A stretch of DNA of 64,000 nucleotides from Pseudomonadota bacterium (GTDB taxonomy: Bacteria > Desulfobacterota > Desulfobulbia > Desulfobulbales > Desulfocapsaceae). The stretch is taken from NCBI GenBank assembly GCA_018821985.1, contig JAHJKP010000039.1, positions 1 to 64,000 of the forward strand, in the 5' to 3' direction. Both the position numbers and the translations under genes were made by a program. The notes below the pieces were generated by a model. The model was given only the letters and a program-made list of their open reading frames with translations. It was not told the origin of the DNA and did no database searches. This document shows positions 1 to 8,235 of the stretch, in pieces (positions within the stretch are counted from its first letter, which is position 1; each line of letters starts with the position of its first letter).

Positions 1-402
1 AAAAGCGGCAGCAATCAGAAAAAGATTTTTTACGATATACTGCCCCTCGAGACTGAGTCCGAATGGGATCGAATGAAAACAGATCTCCGGCAGGATAATC
101 AACGGAAGAAATGTGCCGGGGAGTTCAATAAGCAAGAGGAACAGGGCAAGGCGCAGCAATGGCCGGTAAAGCAGGCCGATACCGATGGCAACCTCCCAGC
201 ATCCAAGAACATTTAAGACGATATCAGGAGGAAAGAAATAGACCGTCCGTTTTATCAGTTCCTCCTCAGGGCTCATTCCTAAAGGCTTCAGCAGACCAAA
301 CCAGATAAAGATCAGGGCCAGGGAGATTCTCATCAAGATCTGACAATATTTGTCCATCCAGGCAGAGATTCTGTAATCTATTGAGGCTATCCAAGGAATC
401 AT
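1..402 (-). CDS. DoxX/DUF417-like membrane protein (3' end cut by window)
   Basis: The reading frame is open from an ATG at 402 to the left edge (134 codons) without a stop, so the C-terminus lies outside the window. The translation starts MIPWIASIDYR and has about four hydrophobic helices, near residues 20-38, 60-80, 84-104 and 120-134. The segments ISLALIFIWFGLLKP and GQYIVKNLFLIAAA are typical of the DoxX/YkgB (DUF417) group of small inner-membrane proteins, whose biochemical role is poorly defined. No other gene lies on the same strand before the two-CW gene at 465-737. Family call by motif only. Confidence 0.65.
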   Translation of the reverse strand, partial: MIPWIASIDYRISAWMDKYCQILMRISLALIFIWFGLLKPLGMSPEEELIKRTVYFFPPDIVLNVLGCWEVAIGIGLLYRPLLRLALFLLLIELPGTFLPLIILPEICFHSIPFGLSLEGQYIVKNLFLIAAAF

Positions 403-464
403 ACGTATTCTCACTGAACGGAAAGAGGTGATTTCATGGTGACCTGTGGCCGCAGAACGAATAT

Positions 465-737
465 TCAACGAAGGCCATGGGCAAGGCTGCACTTATATTC
501 TCTGATCCCCTCTACTTTGCGTTGCTTGAGGATAGAAGAGAAGTCCTCTTCACTGAGAGGGGAGTCCTTCTGTTTCACCAAATAGACCAGGCAATCAACG
601 CAGATGTGGAATGAACAGGCCTCATCATCCTCGACCATTTCCCAGCAAGCCTTTTCCACATCGCCGGCCAGCAAACACTTCTGTTTTCTGTTACACTGGA
701 TTATTTCCCAACATGGCAATTCGGATTGCAGAAACAT
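465..737 (-). CDS. Small two-CW cysteine-rich protein
   Basis: This 90-residue soluble protein has two Cys-Trp-Glu motifs, CWEIIQC near residue 9 and CWEM near residue 31, followed by CSFHICVDC. That pattern matches the small two-CW domain proteins common in deltaproteobacteria, whose cysteines probably bind a metal or iron-sulfur cluster. The start chosen is ATG at 737, preceded by GGGAGGAAGGGG. An upstream ATG at 803 in the same frame has no ribosome site. The function is unknown. It is divergent from the LysR gene, so the two could share a control region. Confidence 0.6.
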   Translation of the reverse strand: MFLQSELPCWEIIQCNRKQKCLLAGDVEKACWEMVEDDEACSFHICVDCLVYLVKQKDSPLSEEDFSSILKQRKVEGIREYKCSLAHGLR

Positions 738-903
738 GCCCCTTCCTCCCTTCCATAGTGAATAAAAGTTTGACCTGACCTCACAGCCTTGCCACCAATC
801 CATTATCCAGAGAACCTCTTGCCAGCACCAGTGTCTGTTCCATCAGACACAGAGATTTCTCTAAATTAAAAAAAAAGGTAATTGATCCTTTCCAACAAGT
901 AAA

Positions 904-922
904 ATTTATTATAATAATGTTT
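904..922 (+). promoter_or_regulatory. Possible sigma-70 -10 element for the LysR gene
   Basis: An AT-rich stretch contains a perfect TATAAT at 910-915 upstream of the LysR start at 966. The best -35 match (TTGATC at 882-887) is too far away for an ideal spacer, so the promoter is weakly supported. Confidence 0.3.
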
Positions 923-965
923 AGGATTAGTTTAATTAATGTTAATTCCAAATGCGGGGTCTTTT

Positions 966-1934
966 ATGCCAGTAACCATACGTCAACTTGAAATTTTCAA
1001 AGCCGTTGTCGAAAGCGGTCAGGTAACCAAAGCTGCAGAGAATCTGCTGCTCACCCAATCGGCAGTAAGTCTTGCCTTGAATGAAATGGAAATTCAGCTG
1101 GGAGGCCCCCTGTTCGATCGCTCCGGCAGACGTCTTGAACTCAACGACAGAGGCCGATACTTCCTTCCTCTCAGCAGCGAGATTCTTGACAAATTTCAAG
1201 ATCTTGATAATTTGATGAATGAAAAGAACGGCCGAATCGCGGGATCTCTGCAACTGGTAGCCAGTTCCACCATCGGCAACTACGTGTTGCCGTACCTGAT
1301 AACAGCCTTTAAGACCATGCACCCTGATGTTCACATCAACATGCTGGTCTATAACACCAAAACAGCTGAGAAACTTATTCTGGACCGTGCAGTTGATCTC
1401 GGCTTTGTTGAAGGTGAGGTTAATCATGAGCAGATCACAGTCACCTCCTGGTTTCAGGATGAACTTGTTCTGATCAGCCGCTTAACAAAAGAGGCGGAAA
1501 CAAACATTGTCTGTGACGTCAGAACCGACTTGAAAAAATATAAATGGGTCATGCGTGAGGCTGGTTCAGGAACCGCCCAGATTTTCAAAAGCAAACTGGG
1601 CAAATACGTGACAGACCTTAATATAGTAATGGAGCTGGGTCATACTGAAGCCATTAAAAAGGCTGTGGAGGCTGGTGCCGGCGTGGGGTGCCTTTCAAAC
1701 TTGACTGTATGCCGGGCAATCAACAGGGGCTGGCTACAGCAGATTTTGCTTGAGGGAGTGGATATGAAACGGCAACTCTATATCATTCAACACAAGAACA
1801 AGGCAAAAACCCGTTTGATGAATGAATTTCTCGATTTTTGCTTTCTTTTAAGCCAGTGCAGCGAAGGACAGGCCTGCCTTTCGTCACCGGAAAATTTTCA
1901 GGAACTGGTTCTTCAATTCGGAGACAAGAGTTAG
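966..1934 (+). CDS. LysR-family transcriptional regulator
   Basis: This is a 322-residue regulator. An N-terminal winged helix-turn-helix covers residues 1-60 (TIRQLEIFKAVVESGQVTKA, then LTQSAVSLALNEME). The LysR substrate-binding domain starts near residue 85 (GSLQLVASSTIGNYVLP). The start is ATG at 966, preceded by GGGG; the in-frame ATG at 939 lacks a ribosome site. The ligand is unknown, and the effector domain resembles the sulfur/selenium-associated CysL-like branch, but that is only an impression. It is convergent with nrfHA, and nothing seen links it to control of that operon. Confidence 0.85.
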   Translation: MPVTIRQLEIFKAVVESGQVTKAAENLLLTQSAVSLALNEMEIQLGGPLFDRSGRRLELNDRGRYFLPLSSEILDKFQDLDNLMNEKNGRIAGSLQLVASSTIGNYVLPYLITAFKTMHPDVHINMLVYNTKTAEKLILDRAVDLGFVEGEVNHEQITVTSWFQDELVLISRLTKEAETNIVCDVRTDLKKYKWVMREAGSGTAQIFKSKLGKYVTDLNIVMELGHTEAIKKAVEAGAGVGCLSNLTVCRAINRGWLQQILLEGVDMKRQLYIIQHKNKAKTRLMNEFLDFCFLLSQCSEGQACLSSPENFQELVLQFGDKS

Positions 1935-2118
1935 AAATGAAAGGTGATAGAAATATACTTCTTTTGCTAGAGATACGTCAGAATAGCGATATAAATCCTG
2001 GACACGACTTGAACAGCCAAGCCTCTACAGGCTCCTCACCCGACTGAGGCGGGGAAAAAGAAAATTACTATCCCGCCACCGATAGTACAGAGACACAAGA
2101 TTACAGATGATACAGTAA

Positions 2119-2165
2119 ACAACAAAAAAGGCCTGACTTCTGCAAAACACTGCAGGAGTCAGGCC
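2119..2165 (-). terminator. Rho-independent terminator of nrfHA
   Basis: A hairpin at 2130-2165 has a ~14-bp stem (GGCCTGACT pairing with AGTCAGGCC, then CTGCA with TGCAG) and a loop AAACAC. On the minus strand it is followed by TTTTTTGTT. It sits 35 bases past the nrfA stop. Confidence 0.88.
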
Positions 2166-2199
2166 ACTCAGACAATCAGTCAATAATGAATCAGATTAC

Positions 2200-3705
2200 T
2201 TATTTGTACGAAGTATTCTCGCTCATCCCCTTACGGGTCTCCATGTTCAAGATCCCGTTTGCCACTGCCTGCTTATTCCATTCCTGGAGCAGGGTGGCCT
2301 TGAATTGCTCTTTTTCTGCTACCAGTTTAACCATGTCCACGCCAGCCAGAGCCTGAGCACTTTCTTTGGTGGAAAAATCGGGGGCGATATAGTCAACCAC
2401 GCCATGTTTGGCCAGAACGCTTACCAGTTTCAACCTGGCGGTCTGGGCCTGCTCATTGGCTACAGATAAGAGCCGCAAAGTCTCTTCCGGGGCATGATAG
2501 AAGGCGCCGTGGCTAGCAATGGAATAATCCCATTTCCACTGGCCGTGCCTGATATCCTGCTGAATGTCTTTCATCTCTTCTTCCGTTGCCCCTGATTCCC
2601 AGGCCTTCTTGGCCTCCAGATGGGCCTTGGCCAGATTATCCATGGTAATCTTCACCAGCTGTTCTTTCCGCTCCAGCTTTCTTTTGACAACGGCCTTGAA
2701 CTCCTCTTCCGTCTCTTGGTGGCAATTCAGACAGGTTGTGGCGATATTATCCAGGGGGCTGGTGATATGGTGATCAGAATATTTGACCGCCCCTTCCTGC
2801 ACATAAGGCATATGACAATCGGCACAGGCCACACCTCTCTGGGCATGAATACCTGTTTTAAACATCTCGTAGCCGGGATGCTGGGCCTTGAGCATCGGAG
2901 TTTTACTCATGGGATGAGTCCAGTCACTGAAGTTCGCATCATCATAATATTTTTCCATGCCTTCGGCAGTCAAGCCATTGGCCCAAGGAAAGGTGACAAC
3001 ACCAGCGACCTTCTTGGTCCCGGTCGCATCAGTCCACTCCGTCTTCTTAAAATAATATTCGGCGTGACACTGAGCGCAAACCAAGGTCCGCATGTCTTGA
3101 AAGGTAATATTTTCCAGCTTGACCCCACTGGCCTCCAGCCCTTTTTTCAAATAGGGCCTGGTAATCATAAGATTTCCGGTCTTGCTATCATGGCAGTCAG
3201 CACAGCCAATGGGATTAACGATCTCCTGCCCGTATTTGGCCCACTTGCCGGTGAAATACTCAAGCTCACCGACCTTTTCAATCATACGCGGAACATCCGG
3301 CGACTTGCAGCTCCAGCATGCCGTGGGCATAGGGCCTGTCACCGCGTCAATGGGGGCTCCTGTTCTCAAGGTATTGGTAATATCCTGGATCGTATAAAAA
3401 TGACCCCGCGGTTTATTATAATCCTTGGAAAAGCCATAGCCGGCCCACAGGACGGCGAGCTGCGGATTCTGCTTAAGCTGATCATCAATCTTGTCACTCT
3501 CTTTGGTTCTTTTCCAGGAATCATACTCCCGTGGATAGTACTTCGCCCACTCCTCATTCCTGCTCTCCACCCCTTTTTCCTTGACCACTGGGCTGGTATT
3601 GATCTGTTTTCTCTCTTCGGTTTTGCCGTTAATTGAATTACCCAGCAACAGCATTGAAGCTACCGCAACCGACGAACCAGCCAATAATAATGTGTATTTA
3701 TTCAC
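2200..3705 (-). CDS. nrfA: Cytochrome c nitrite reductase catalytic subunit NrfA
   Basis: NrfA is the periplasmic pentahaem enzyme that reduces nitrite to ammonium with six electrons. The 501-residue protein has an N-terminal signal/anchor (LLLAGSSVAVASMLLLG). It carries the hallmark lysine-ligated active-site haem CWSCK at 130-134. Four ordinary CxxCH sites follow: CADCH 168, CAQCH 210, CADCH 294 and CLNCH 325. Length and order match the NrfA family. It lies 17 bases downstream of nrfH and ends at a strong terminator. With NapA encoded divergently it would complete nitrate ammonification; in sulfate reducers NrfA also protects against nitrite inhibition of sulfite reduction. Confidence 0.97.
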   Translation of the reverse strand: MNKYTLLLAGSSVAVASMLLLGNSINGKTEERKQINTSPVVKEKGVESRNEEWAKYYPREYDSWKRTKESDKIDDQLKQNPQLAVLWAGYGFSKDYNKPRGHFYTIQDITNTLRTGAPIDAVTGPMPTACWSCKSPDVPRMIEKVGELEYFTGKWAKYGQEIVNPIGCADCHDSKTGNLMITRPYLKKGLEASGVKLENITFQDMRTLVCAQCHAEYYFKKTEWTDATGTKKVAGVVTFPWANGLTAEGMEKYYDDANFSDWTHPMSKTPMLKAQHPGYEMFKTGIHAQRGVACADCHMPYVQEGAVKYSDHHITSPLDNIATTCLNCHQETEEEFKAVVKRKLERKEQLVKITMDNLAKAHLEAKKAWESGATEEEMKDIQQDIRHGQWKWDYSIASHGAFYHAPEETLRLLSVANEQAQTARLKLVSVLAKHGVVDYIAPDFSTKESAQALAGVDMVKLVAEKEQFKATLLQEWNKQAVANGILNMETRKGMSENTSYK

Positions 3706-3722
3706 AATCCCCTCCCTTATTG

Positions 3723-4253
3723 TTAATTCAACTCTCTCACACCCAAATTATATGGTGTTGCGGTTTGACCTCTCACCCTGCCATGGGGCACGTTGCGATG
3801 ACATTCCCAGCACTTCCTGTCCACCTGCATATTGCCCGTAAAATCATGATAACGGTCGGCATTCGCCCTGATCGTCCCTGTAATCACGGCGTGACAGGAG
3901 ATACAGTTGGCCTGTACTCGTTTTGCCGCATCGTCACTGATCTGGATGCGATGGGCAAAGGTATTCATAGTAAAGGCGCTGGAGTGCTTCCAACCATCCC
4001 GCATCTTGGCCAGATATTTATCAATGACATTGGTAGTGGGAAGATGGCACTGAATACAGGTGACGTTCCGGGCATGAGAACTGTGCTGCCATGTGGCATA
4101 CGACGTATTCATGACATGACAGTTGATACAGGCTTTTGGATCCTTAGACAGATATGACAAGGCCCTTGACGCATTCACCAGATAGATGAACAGTACAATC
4201 GCGACGACGAAAACCGCTATGGAACTGTATTTTAATAGTTTACCTGTTTTCAT
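3723..4253 (-). CDS. nrfH: Cytochrome c nitrite reductase small subunit NrfH (NapC/NirT family quinol dehydrogenase)
   Basis: NrfH anchors NrfA to the membrane and passes menaquinol electrons to it. The 176-residue protein has one N-terminal transmembrane helix (about residues 8-28). Four CxxCH haem sites follow at 42, 66, 117 and 148. The first is CINCHVM, with the methionine two residues past the histidine that ligates haem 1 in NrfH. It is the first gene of nrfHA, expressed away from napM. Because no napC exists in the nap operon, NrfH is the only NapC-family quinol dehydrogenase visible in the window. Confidence 0.95.
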   Translation of the reverse strand: MKTGKLLKYSSIAVFVVAIVLFIYLVNASRALSYLSKDPKACINCHVMNTSYATWQHSSHARNVTCIQCHLPTTNVIDKYLAKMRDGWKHSSAFTMNTFAHRIQISDDAAKRVQANCISCHAVITGTIRANADRYHDFTGNMQVDRKCWECHRNVPHGRVRGQTATPYNLGVRELN

Positions 4254-4428
4254 GTTATAGTATCCTGCCAGAGTGGATAAGTAACTGATGCCGTTACATA
4301 ATATTTAACATGGCTAACCGGCGTCCCCTTGTTTTTTCCTGATCTGTCTCTCATTCAATCACCTCCCTTGCGACAAAATGGTGTTACCCTCTTGAACAGA
4401 ACCATCCATCCATCCAACAAAACCCCTT

Positions 4429-4446
4429 TTGCAATAAGCAAACCAA
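4429..4446 (-). promoter_or_regulatory. Candidate sigma-54 promoter of nrfHA
   Basis: Read on the minus strand the site is TGG-N8-TTGCA, with -24 GG at 4444-4443 and -12 GC at 4432-4431, exactly ten bases apart. It lies about 178 bases upstream of the nrfH start. A partial copy of the ACCAAAGG motif overlaps the -24 box. Confidence 0.55.
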
Positions 4447-4732
4447 AGAGACAAATTTTTTTTCGTACTCAAACAATCCCCACAGAAACAGACAAAAAAC
4501 TAGATACTCTCTCTCTAAACAACAAAATATCTTTTACTTCTCCATCTAGCCGCGATACCATTCAGTATCATCAGGAAACATTCTCGCCACCAAAAGGTAA
4601 CACTCCTCGTTTTCTGAAGGCCCAAGCGATCATTCATTGCCCTGCAACTCATCTTCATGGTCAAAAAAGGATTTCTTTATGGTCGATGCCACGCAAAACA
4701 AAGTCAAGAAATATTTTTTTCAGACGCTTTCC

Positions 4733-4759
4733 GCCTTTGGTTTTAAGCAAACCAAAGGC
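4733..4759. promoter_or_regulatory. Perfect 11-bp inverted repeat: candidate activator site
   Basis: GCCTTTGGTTT pairs perfectly with AAACCAAAGGC around the 5-base spacer TAAGC. It has no T-run on either side, so it does not look like a terminator. It lies about 290 bases upstream of one sigma-54 promoter and about 165 upstream of the other. That suits an enhancer bound by an NtrC-class activator such as the one encoded at 11608-12942. Confidence 0.5.
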
Positions 4760-4920
4760 AAGACAGAAAAACGTTACCATGTGGTTACGTCGCCAGCCAA
4801 TATTAATTCGCTTCAAACGCGACCTATCTTGCTCATCAACTGAGAGTTGATAAAACATAATTCAACATTTCGAGAAGATAGCAGATCATAGACAAAACAT
4901 CCTTTGGTGCCAGCAGTACT

Positions 4921-4938
4921 CTGGATCATTTTTTGCAT
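4921..4938 (+). promoter_or_regulatory. Candidate sigma-54 promoter of the nap operon
   Basis: The site reads TGG-N8-TTGCA, with -24 GG at 4923-4924 and -12 GC at 4935-4936, ten bases apart as sigma-54 requires. A start near 4948 would give a ~155-base leader before napM. A CCTTTGGT motif sits just upstream at 4901-4908. Confidence 0.58.
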
Positions 4939-5103
4939 AAAAATTATTCACCAACTATTGCCCTAAGAGGCCAGGCTATACTTAAAAGCAGAATAACGAC
5001 TATCGTCTTATAAGGAGGTGAATTGAAATAGGCGGATATCGCCTTCTATCTGACAAGCTGAGCAATTACCATTTATCCAATCCATTTTTTCAGGAGGTTC
5101 AAA

Positions 5104-5481
5104 ATGCGAAAGTGTTCCGGCTTTACCTTGCTGCTTGCTTCCCTCTGCCTGGCCTTGATCTGTGCCTGCGCACAGGATTCCGGCAGCAGCCCTTCCGAAT
5201 CCATCAAACATCCAGAAATCACGGAGCAGGAAAAATTACTCCCCTGCTCTGAATGTCATCAGCAGGCAACGCCTGAGGTCTACGAACAGTGGTTTAATTC
5301 ATTACACGGCATTGGCATGGTGAAATGTTATCAATGCCACGGCACCTATGAAAATTTCAAGGTGGAACCGGCCACCTCAGTTTGTGCAACATGCCATATG
5401 GACATGATTGAGAAATGTCCCAAGGATCAAAAATGCTGGGCCTGTCACACACCACATTCATTCAAGCGGGCAAACAAATAA
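5104..5481 (+). CDS. napM: Tetrahaem cytochrome c of the nap operon (NapM)
   Basis: This is a 125-residue exported cytochrome. The N-terminus is a signal peptide (residues 1-23) with a likely cut after ACA; an atypical lipobox at Cys22 is an alternative. Four haem sites follow: CSECH 48, CYQCH 75, CATCH 94 and CWACH 111. Size, haem count and position directly before napA match NapM of the Desulfovibrio napC-M-A-D-G-H operon, where it is thought to carry electrons to NapA in place of NapB. A strong AGGAGG ribosome site lies 7 bases before the start. It is the first gene of the operon behind the candidate sigma-54 promoter. Confidence 0.85.
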   Translation: MRKCSGFTLLLASLCLALICACAQDSGSSPSESIKHPEITEQEKLLPCSECHQQATPEVYEQWFNSLHGIGMVKCYQCHGTYENFKVEPATSVCATCHMDMIEKCPKDQKCWACHTPHSFKRANK

Positions 5482-5491
5482 GGAGGGGGAG

Positions 5492-7879
5492 ATGGTACAG
5501 ACACGACGTGATTTTCTGAAACGCACCGCAGCGCTCAGCGCTGCATCATATTTAGGAATACTCCTGCCATTCAAGGATGTGGGCAATGCACTGGCCGCTG
5601 ATGAGACGACGTGGCACCGCGGAAGTTGCAGGCTCTGCGGAACCGGCTGCCGGCTTGAGCTGGGAGTCAAGAGTGGTCTCCCTGTCGCCCTGCGCGGAGT
5701 GCCGCAATCCCGGACCAACATGGGCTATTTGTGCATGAAGGGCATGCACTTCTGGAAGCTGATGAACCATGCAGATCGCCTGACAACACCCCTTTATCGT
5801 GCAAAGAAATCTGACAAATTTAAAAAAATTTCATGGGATGAGGCCATGAACATTGCCGCCGACAAATTTGCGAGTGCGGTCAAAGAGCATGGCAATAACT
5901 CCGTTGCCTATTATGGCTCCGGCCAAGCACTCACCGAAGAGACTTACCTCTTTCAGAAGATTTTCCGCGGCGGGCTGCAGACCAACAATGTGGAGGGCAA
6001 TCCACGACTGTGCATGGCCAGTGCCGTTGGCGGTTACATGACTTCCTTTGGCGCCGATGAGCCCATTGGCGGCTATGCCGATATTGAAAAGGCTGACTGC
6101 TTTTTTATTATCGGCTCCAACATGGCCGAGGCCCATCCGGTTATCTTCCGCCGCGTCATGCGAAGAAAGCTAGACAATCCCAAGGTGACGGTTATCAACG
6201 CCGACCCCCGGATCTCACTCACCTCGCGGATCGCCGACATCCATCTCCAATTCAATCCGGGTACCGATCTCGCCCTGCTTAATGCCCTAGCCTACGTCAT
6301 CATCGACGAGAAGCTGCACAACGAACAATTTATCAATGATTACGTAACGTTCAAGAAAAGTAAAGGGGACACCATTGATTTTGAGGAGTACAAAAAATCC
6401 CTGGTTGATTACACTCCGGAAAAAGCAGCCACCATCATGGGCGGCAAGGTTACTGCCGATCAGATCCGGGAAGTGGCCCGCAAGTTTGCGACCTCCAAGG
6501 GTACTCTCTCGATGTGGACCATGGGGCTTAATCAGCGGAAGCAAGGGGTCTGGGCCAACAATCTTGTCCACAACCTGCACATCCTCACCGGCCAGCTCCT
6601 CAAAGAAGGCGCAGACTCTCTTTCACTCACCGGTCAGCCCAATGCTTGTGGCGGGGTACGTGAGGGCGGCGGGCTCTGCCATATCCTGCCCGGCCATCGC
6701 CCGGTGGAAAAAGAAGCCATGAGAAACCAGGTGGAAGAGGCCTGGGGTATTCCCAAAGGACGGATTCCGGCTGAACCCGGTCTCCATACCATGGCCATGT
6801 TCTCAGCCGTGAACGAGGGCAAGATCAAGGCCATGTGGATCAACTGCACCAGCCCGGCACAGAGTTTGCCCAACTGCAACAAGTACAACAAAGGGCTGGC
6901 CAAGGACGATACCTTCGTTGTCTGCACCGATATCTTCCCCACCCTGACCACGGAACTTGCGGCCAATCTGGTGCTGCCGACTGCCTTTCACTTTGAGAAG
7001 ACCGGGGTCTATGGCTGCACCGAAAGACGTTCACAGATCACCAGAAAGGCCATCAATCCACCCAAGGGGGCCAAGCCTGAGGTTGAGATTGTCCGCGACT
7101 GGGCCACCCTGCTGGCCAAGAAGCTAAATGACCCGGTGATTGACCAGTGTATCAAACCCTTTATCGGGCTGGAACCGGAGTATGCCCTGCCCAAGGCCAT
7201 CTGGGAAGAGTACAGCCAGAAGCTGACCAAGGGCCGTGACAGTGACCTCTCCGGCGCCCCCTATGAAGTTCTGGAAGGGATGTATGACGGTGTTCAGTGG
7301 CCGGCGCCAACGGTCGAATACGCCAAGACCGGAGGTACGGTGAAAAAATTTGTCCGGGGCATGGACCCCCTGGCCGAAAAGCTTAAAACGGACGACAAAC
7401 CCTACCAGTTCTATGGCGCTGGACACCCAGACCATAAGCTCTGGGTCTGGATGCGTCCTCAGGCCAACCCGGAAGAAATGCCGGATGCCGACTATCCCTT
7501 CTACCTCTCCACAGGAAGGATCATCGATCACTGGCATACCATGAGCATGACCGGACGGATCCCTGAGCTGCTGCGGGCCAACCCCTACTCATACATCGAG
7601 ATCAACCCCAAAGATGCCACCCGCCTAGGGATCAAACCCGGCGACATGATTGAGATAACGTCCAGGCGAGGCACAAATATCATGCCGGCCAAGGTGTATG
7701 AAGGCCCCATCGAGGGGATGGTCTTTGCCTACTGGCACGATCAGCATCCCGACCGCATGATCAACAAGGTGACCATGGACGCCATTGATCCTGGCTCAAA
7801 GGAACCGGAATTCAAGATCTGCGCCTGCAAGATCAAAAAGGTTTCCGGACCCCAGGCCTTGAAACCGTATGTTGTTTAG
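5492..7879 (+). CDS. napA: Periplasmic nitrate reductase catalytic subunit NapA
   Basis: NapA reduces nitrate to nitrite at a molybdenum bis-MGD centre with one [4Fe-4S] cluster. The 795-residue protein begins with a twin-arginine signal (RRDFLK, residues 5-10). The cluster motif is Cys46-x2-Cys49-x3-Cys53-x27-Cys81. The conserved lysine linking cluster and cofactor is Lys83, and the molybdenum ligand is Cys174 in NPRLCMASA. The C-terminal MopB-binding domain is complete. The start at ATG 5492 follows AGGAGGGGG and places RR at the correct distance; an in-frame ATG at 5408 lies inside napM and is rejected. Ten bases separate it from napM, but 380 bases separate it from napD. Confidence 0.95.
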   Translation: MVQTRRDFLKRTAALSAASYLGILLPFKDVGNALAADETTWHRGSCRLCGTGCRLELGVKSGLPVALRGVPQSRTNMGYLCMKGMHFWKLMNHADRLTTPLYRAKKSDKFKKISWDEAMNIAADKFASAVKEHGNNSVAYYGSGQALTEETYLFQKIFRGGLQTNNVEGNPRLCMASAVGGYMTSFGADEPIGGYADIEKADCFFIIGSNMAEAHPVIFRRVMRRKLDNPKVTVINADPRISLTSRIADIHLQFNPGTDLALLNALAYVIIDEKLHNEQFINDYVTFKKSKGDTIDFEEYKKSLVDYTPEKAATIMGGKVTADQIREVARKFATSKGTLSMWTMGLNQRKQGVWANNLVHNLHILTGQLLKEGADSLSLTGQPNACGGVREGGGLCHILPGHRPVEKEAMRNQVEEAWGIPKGRIPAEPGLHTMAMFSAVNEGKIKAMWINCTSPAQSLPNCNKYNKGLAKDDTFVVCTDIFPTLTTELAANLVLPTAFHFEKTGVYGCTERRSQITRKAINPPKGAKPEVEIVRDWATLLAKKLNDPVIDQCIKPFIGLEPEYALPKAIWEEYSQKLTKGRDSDLSGAPYEVLEGMYDGVQWPAPTVEYAKTGGTVKKFVRGMDPLAEKLKTDDKPYQFYGAGHPDHKLWVWMRPQANPEEMPDADYPFYLSTGRIIDHWHTMSMTGRIPELLRANPYSYIEINPKDATRLGIKPGDMIEITSRRGTNIMPAKVYEGPIEGMVFAYWHDQHPDRMINKVTMDAIDPGSKEPEFKICACKIKKVSGPQALKPYVV

Positions 7880-7897
7880 GTGCCGTTGCTCAACGGG

Positions 7898-8000
7898 CAA
7901 GGTCTTTTTCTTGCTCGCAGAGCTTACGGCAGCTTATGCCACTACACGAAAACAGCTAATCTCTTCCGGCTGTTTTCGTGAGGGGCGTCTTGCCGAATAC
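7898..8000 (+). repeat. Structured tandem element, copy 1
   Basis: The copy begins CAAGGTCTTTTTCTTGC and ends GAATAC. Its main stem is CACGAAAACAGC (7945-7956) paired perfectly with GCTGTTTTCGTG (7969-7980) around a 12-base loop. A smaller hairpin GGCA-GCTTA-TGCC lies at 7928-7940, and GCAAG/CTTGC can pair at the 5' end. About three quarters of its bases match copy 2. It could be an RNA control element, an mRNA-stability structure, or a mobile hairpin repeat. Confidence 0.75.
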
Positions 8001-8018
8001 AAAAAAACAAGACAGAAA

Positions 8019-8120
8019 CAAGGTCTTTTTCTTGCTTGCTATGTTTACGGCAACTTATGTCGCTTCAAAGAAACAGCCAATCTTTCCCGCTGTTTCTTTG
8101 AGCGGGGTCTGGCAGATAAC
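8019..8120 (+). repeat. Structured tandem element, copy 2
   Basis: This copy has the same start as copy 1 and the same order of hairpins. Its main stem is CAAAGAAACAGC (8066-8077) with GCTGTTTCTTTG (8089-8100), also perfect over 12 bp. Relative to copy 1, stem pairs 3, 4 and 5 change from C-G, G-C, A-T to A-T, A-T, G-C, three double substitutions that keep pairing. The CGGCA-ACTTA-TGTCG hairpin is also kept through a G-U pair. Confidence 0.75.
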
Positions 8121-8205
8121 ATAAGGAACCGTTCAGGCCATGCAGTTGGTCATGTTATTTATTTACAACGGATTGACAAACAAGAAACAGAAAATTTCAT
8201 CCTCA

Positions 8206-8235
8206 GGGTGCCTTGACAATAGTTTCAAAGCACCC
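8206..8235 (+). other. Hairpin just upstream of the napD ribosome site
   Basis: GGGTGC pairs with GCACCC, with further pairing of TTGA and TCAA inside. It ends 15 bases before the napD Shine-Dalgarno sequence (AGGTGG at 8250-8255). It could tune translation or mark an mRNA end; it has no T-run. Confidence 0.4.

Larger units (their letters stand above)
4254..5103. promoter_or_regulatory. nrfHA/nap divergent control region (850 bases)
   Basis: This AT-rich region has no convincing gene. It contains outward-facing sigma-54-type promoters at 4429-4446 (towards nrfH) and 4921-4938 (towards napM). A perfect palindrome lies at 4733-4759. The octamer CCTTTGGT/ACCAAAGG recurs at 4734, 4751 and 4901, and a 7-of-8 match at 4442. 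A 14-base direct repeat (TAAGCAAACCAAAG) links 4435-4449 and 4744-4757. A Shine-Dalgarno-like AAGGAGGTG at 5010-5020 is followed almost at once by stops, so it does not begin a gene. Confidence 0.7.

Noticed and set aside
2620-3636. 338-codon frame antisense to nrfA
   Set aside because: It mirrors a certain gene with five haem motifs; the antisense frame has no recognisable features.
4733-4759. Palindrome as a terminator
   Set aside because: Neither strand has a T-run after the stem, and it lies far from any gene end.
4329-4850. 173-codon open frame in the nrf-nap divergent region, plus a 65-codon frame on the other strand
   Set aside because: Composition is not protein-like (rich in Ser, Thr, Pro, Arg and Lys with no domain), no ribosome site, and it covers the palindrome and the nrf promoter.
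5010-5028. Strong Shine-Dalgarno AAGGAGGTG upstream of napM
   Set aside because: The following GTG and TTG frames stop within three codons, so no leader gene can be supported.
7898-8120. Tandem element as an integron attC site or CRISPR repeat
   Set aside because: No RYYYAAC/GTTRRRY core pair was evident and the units carry no spacer pattern.
7869-8216. 115-codon open frame across the tandem elements
   Set aside because: Repeat period is not a multiple of three, base changes preserve pairing instead of codons, and no ribosome site is present.
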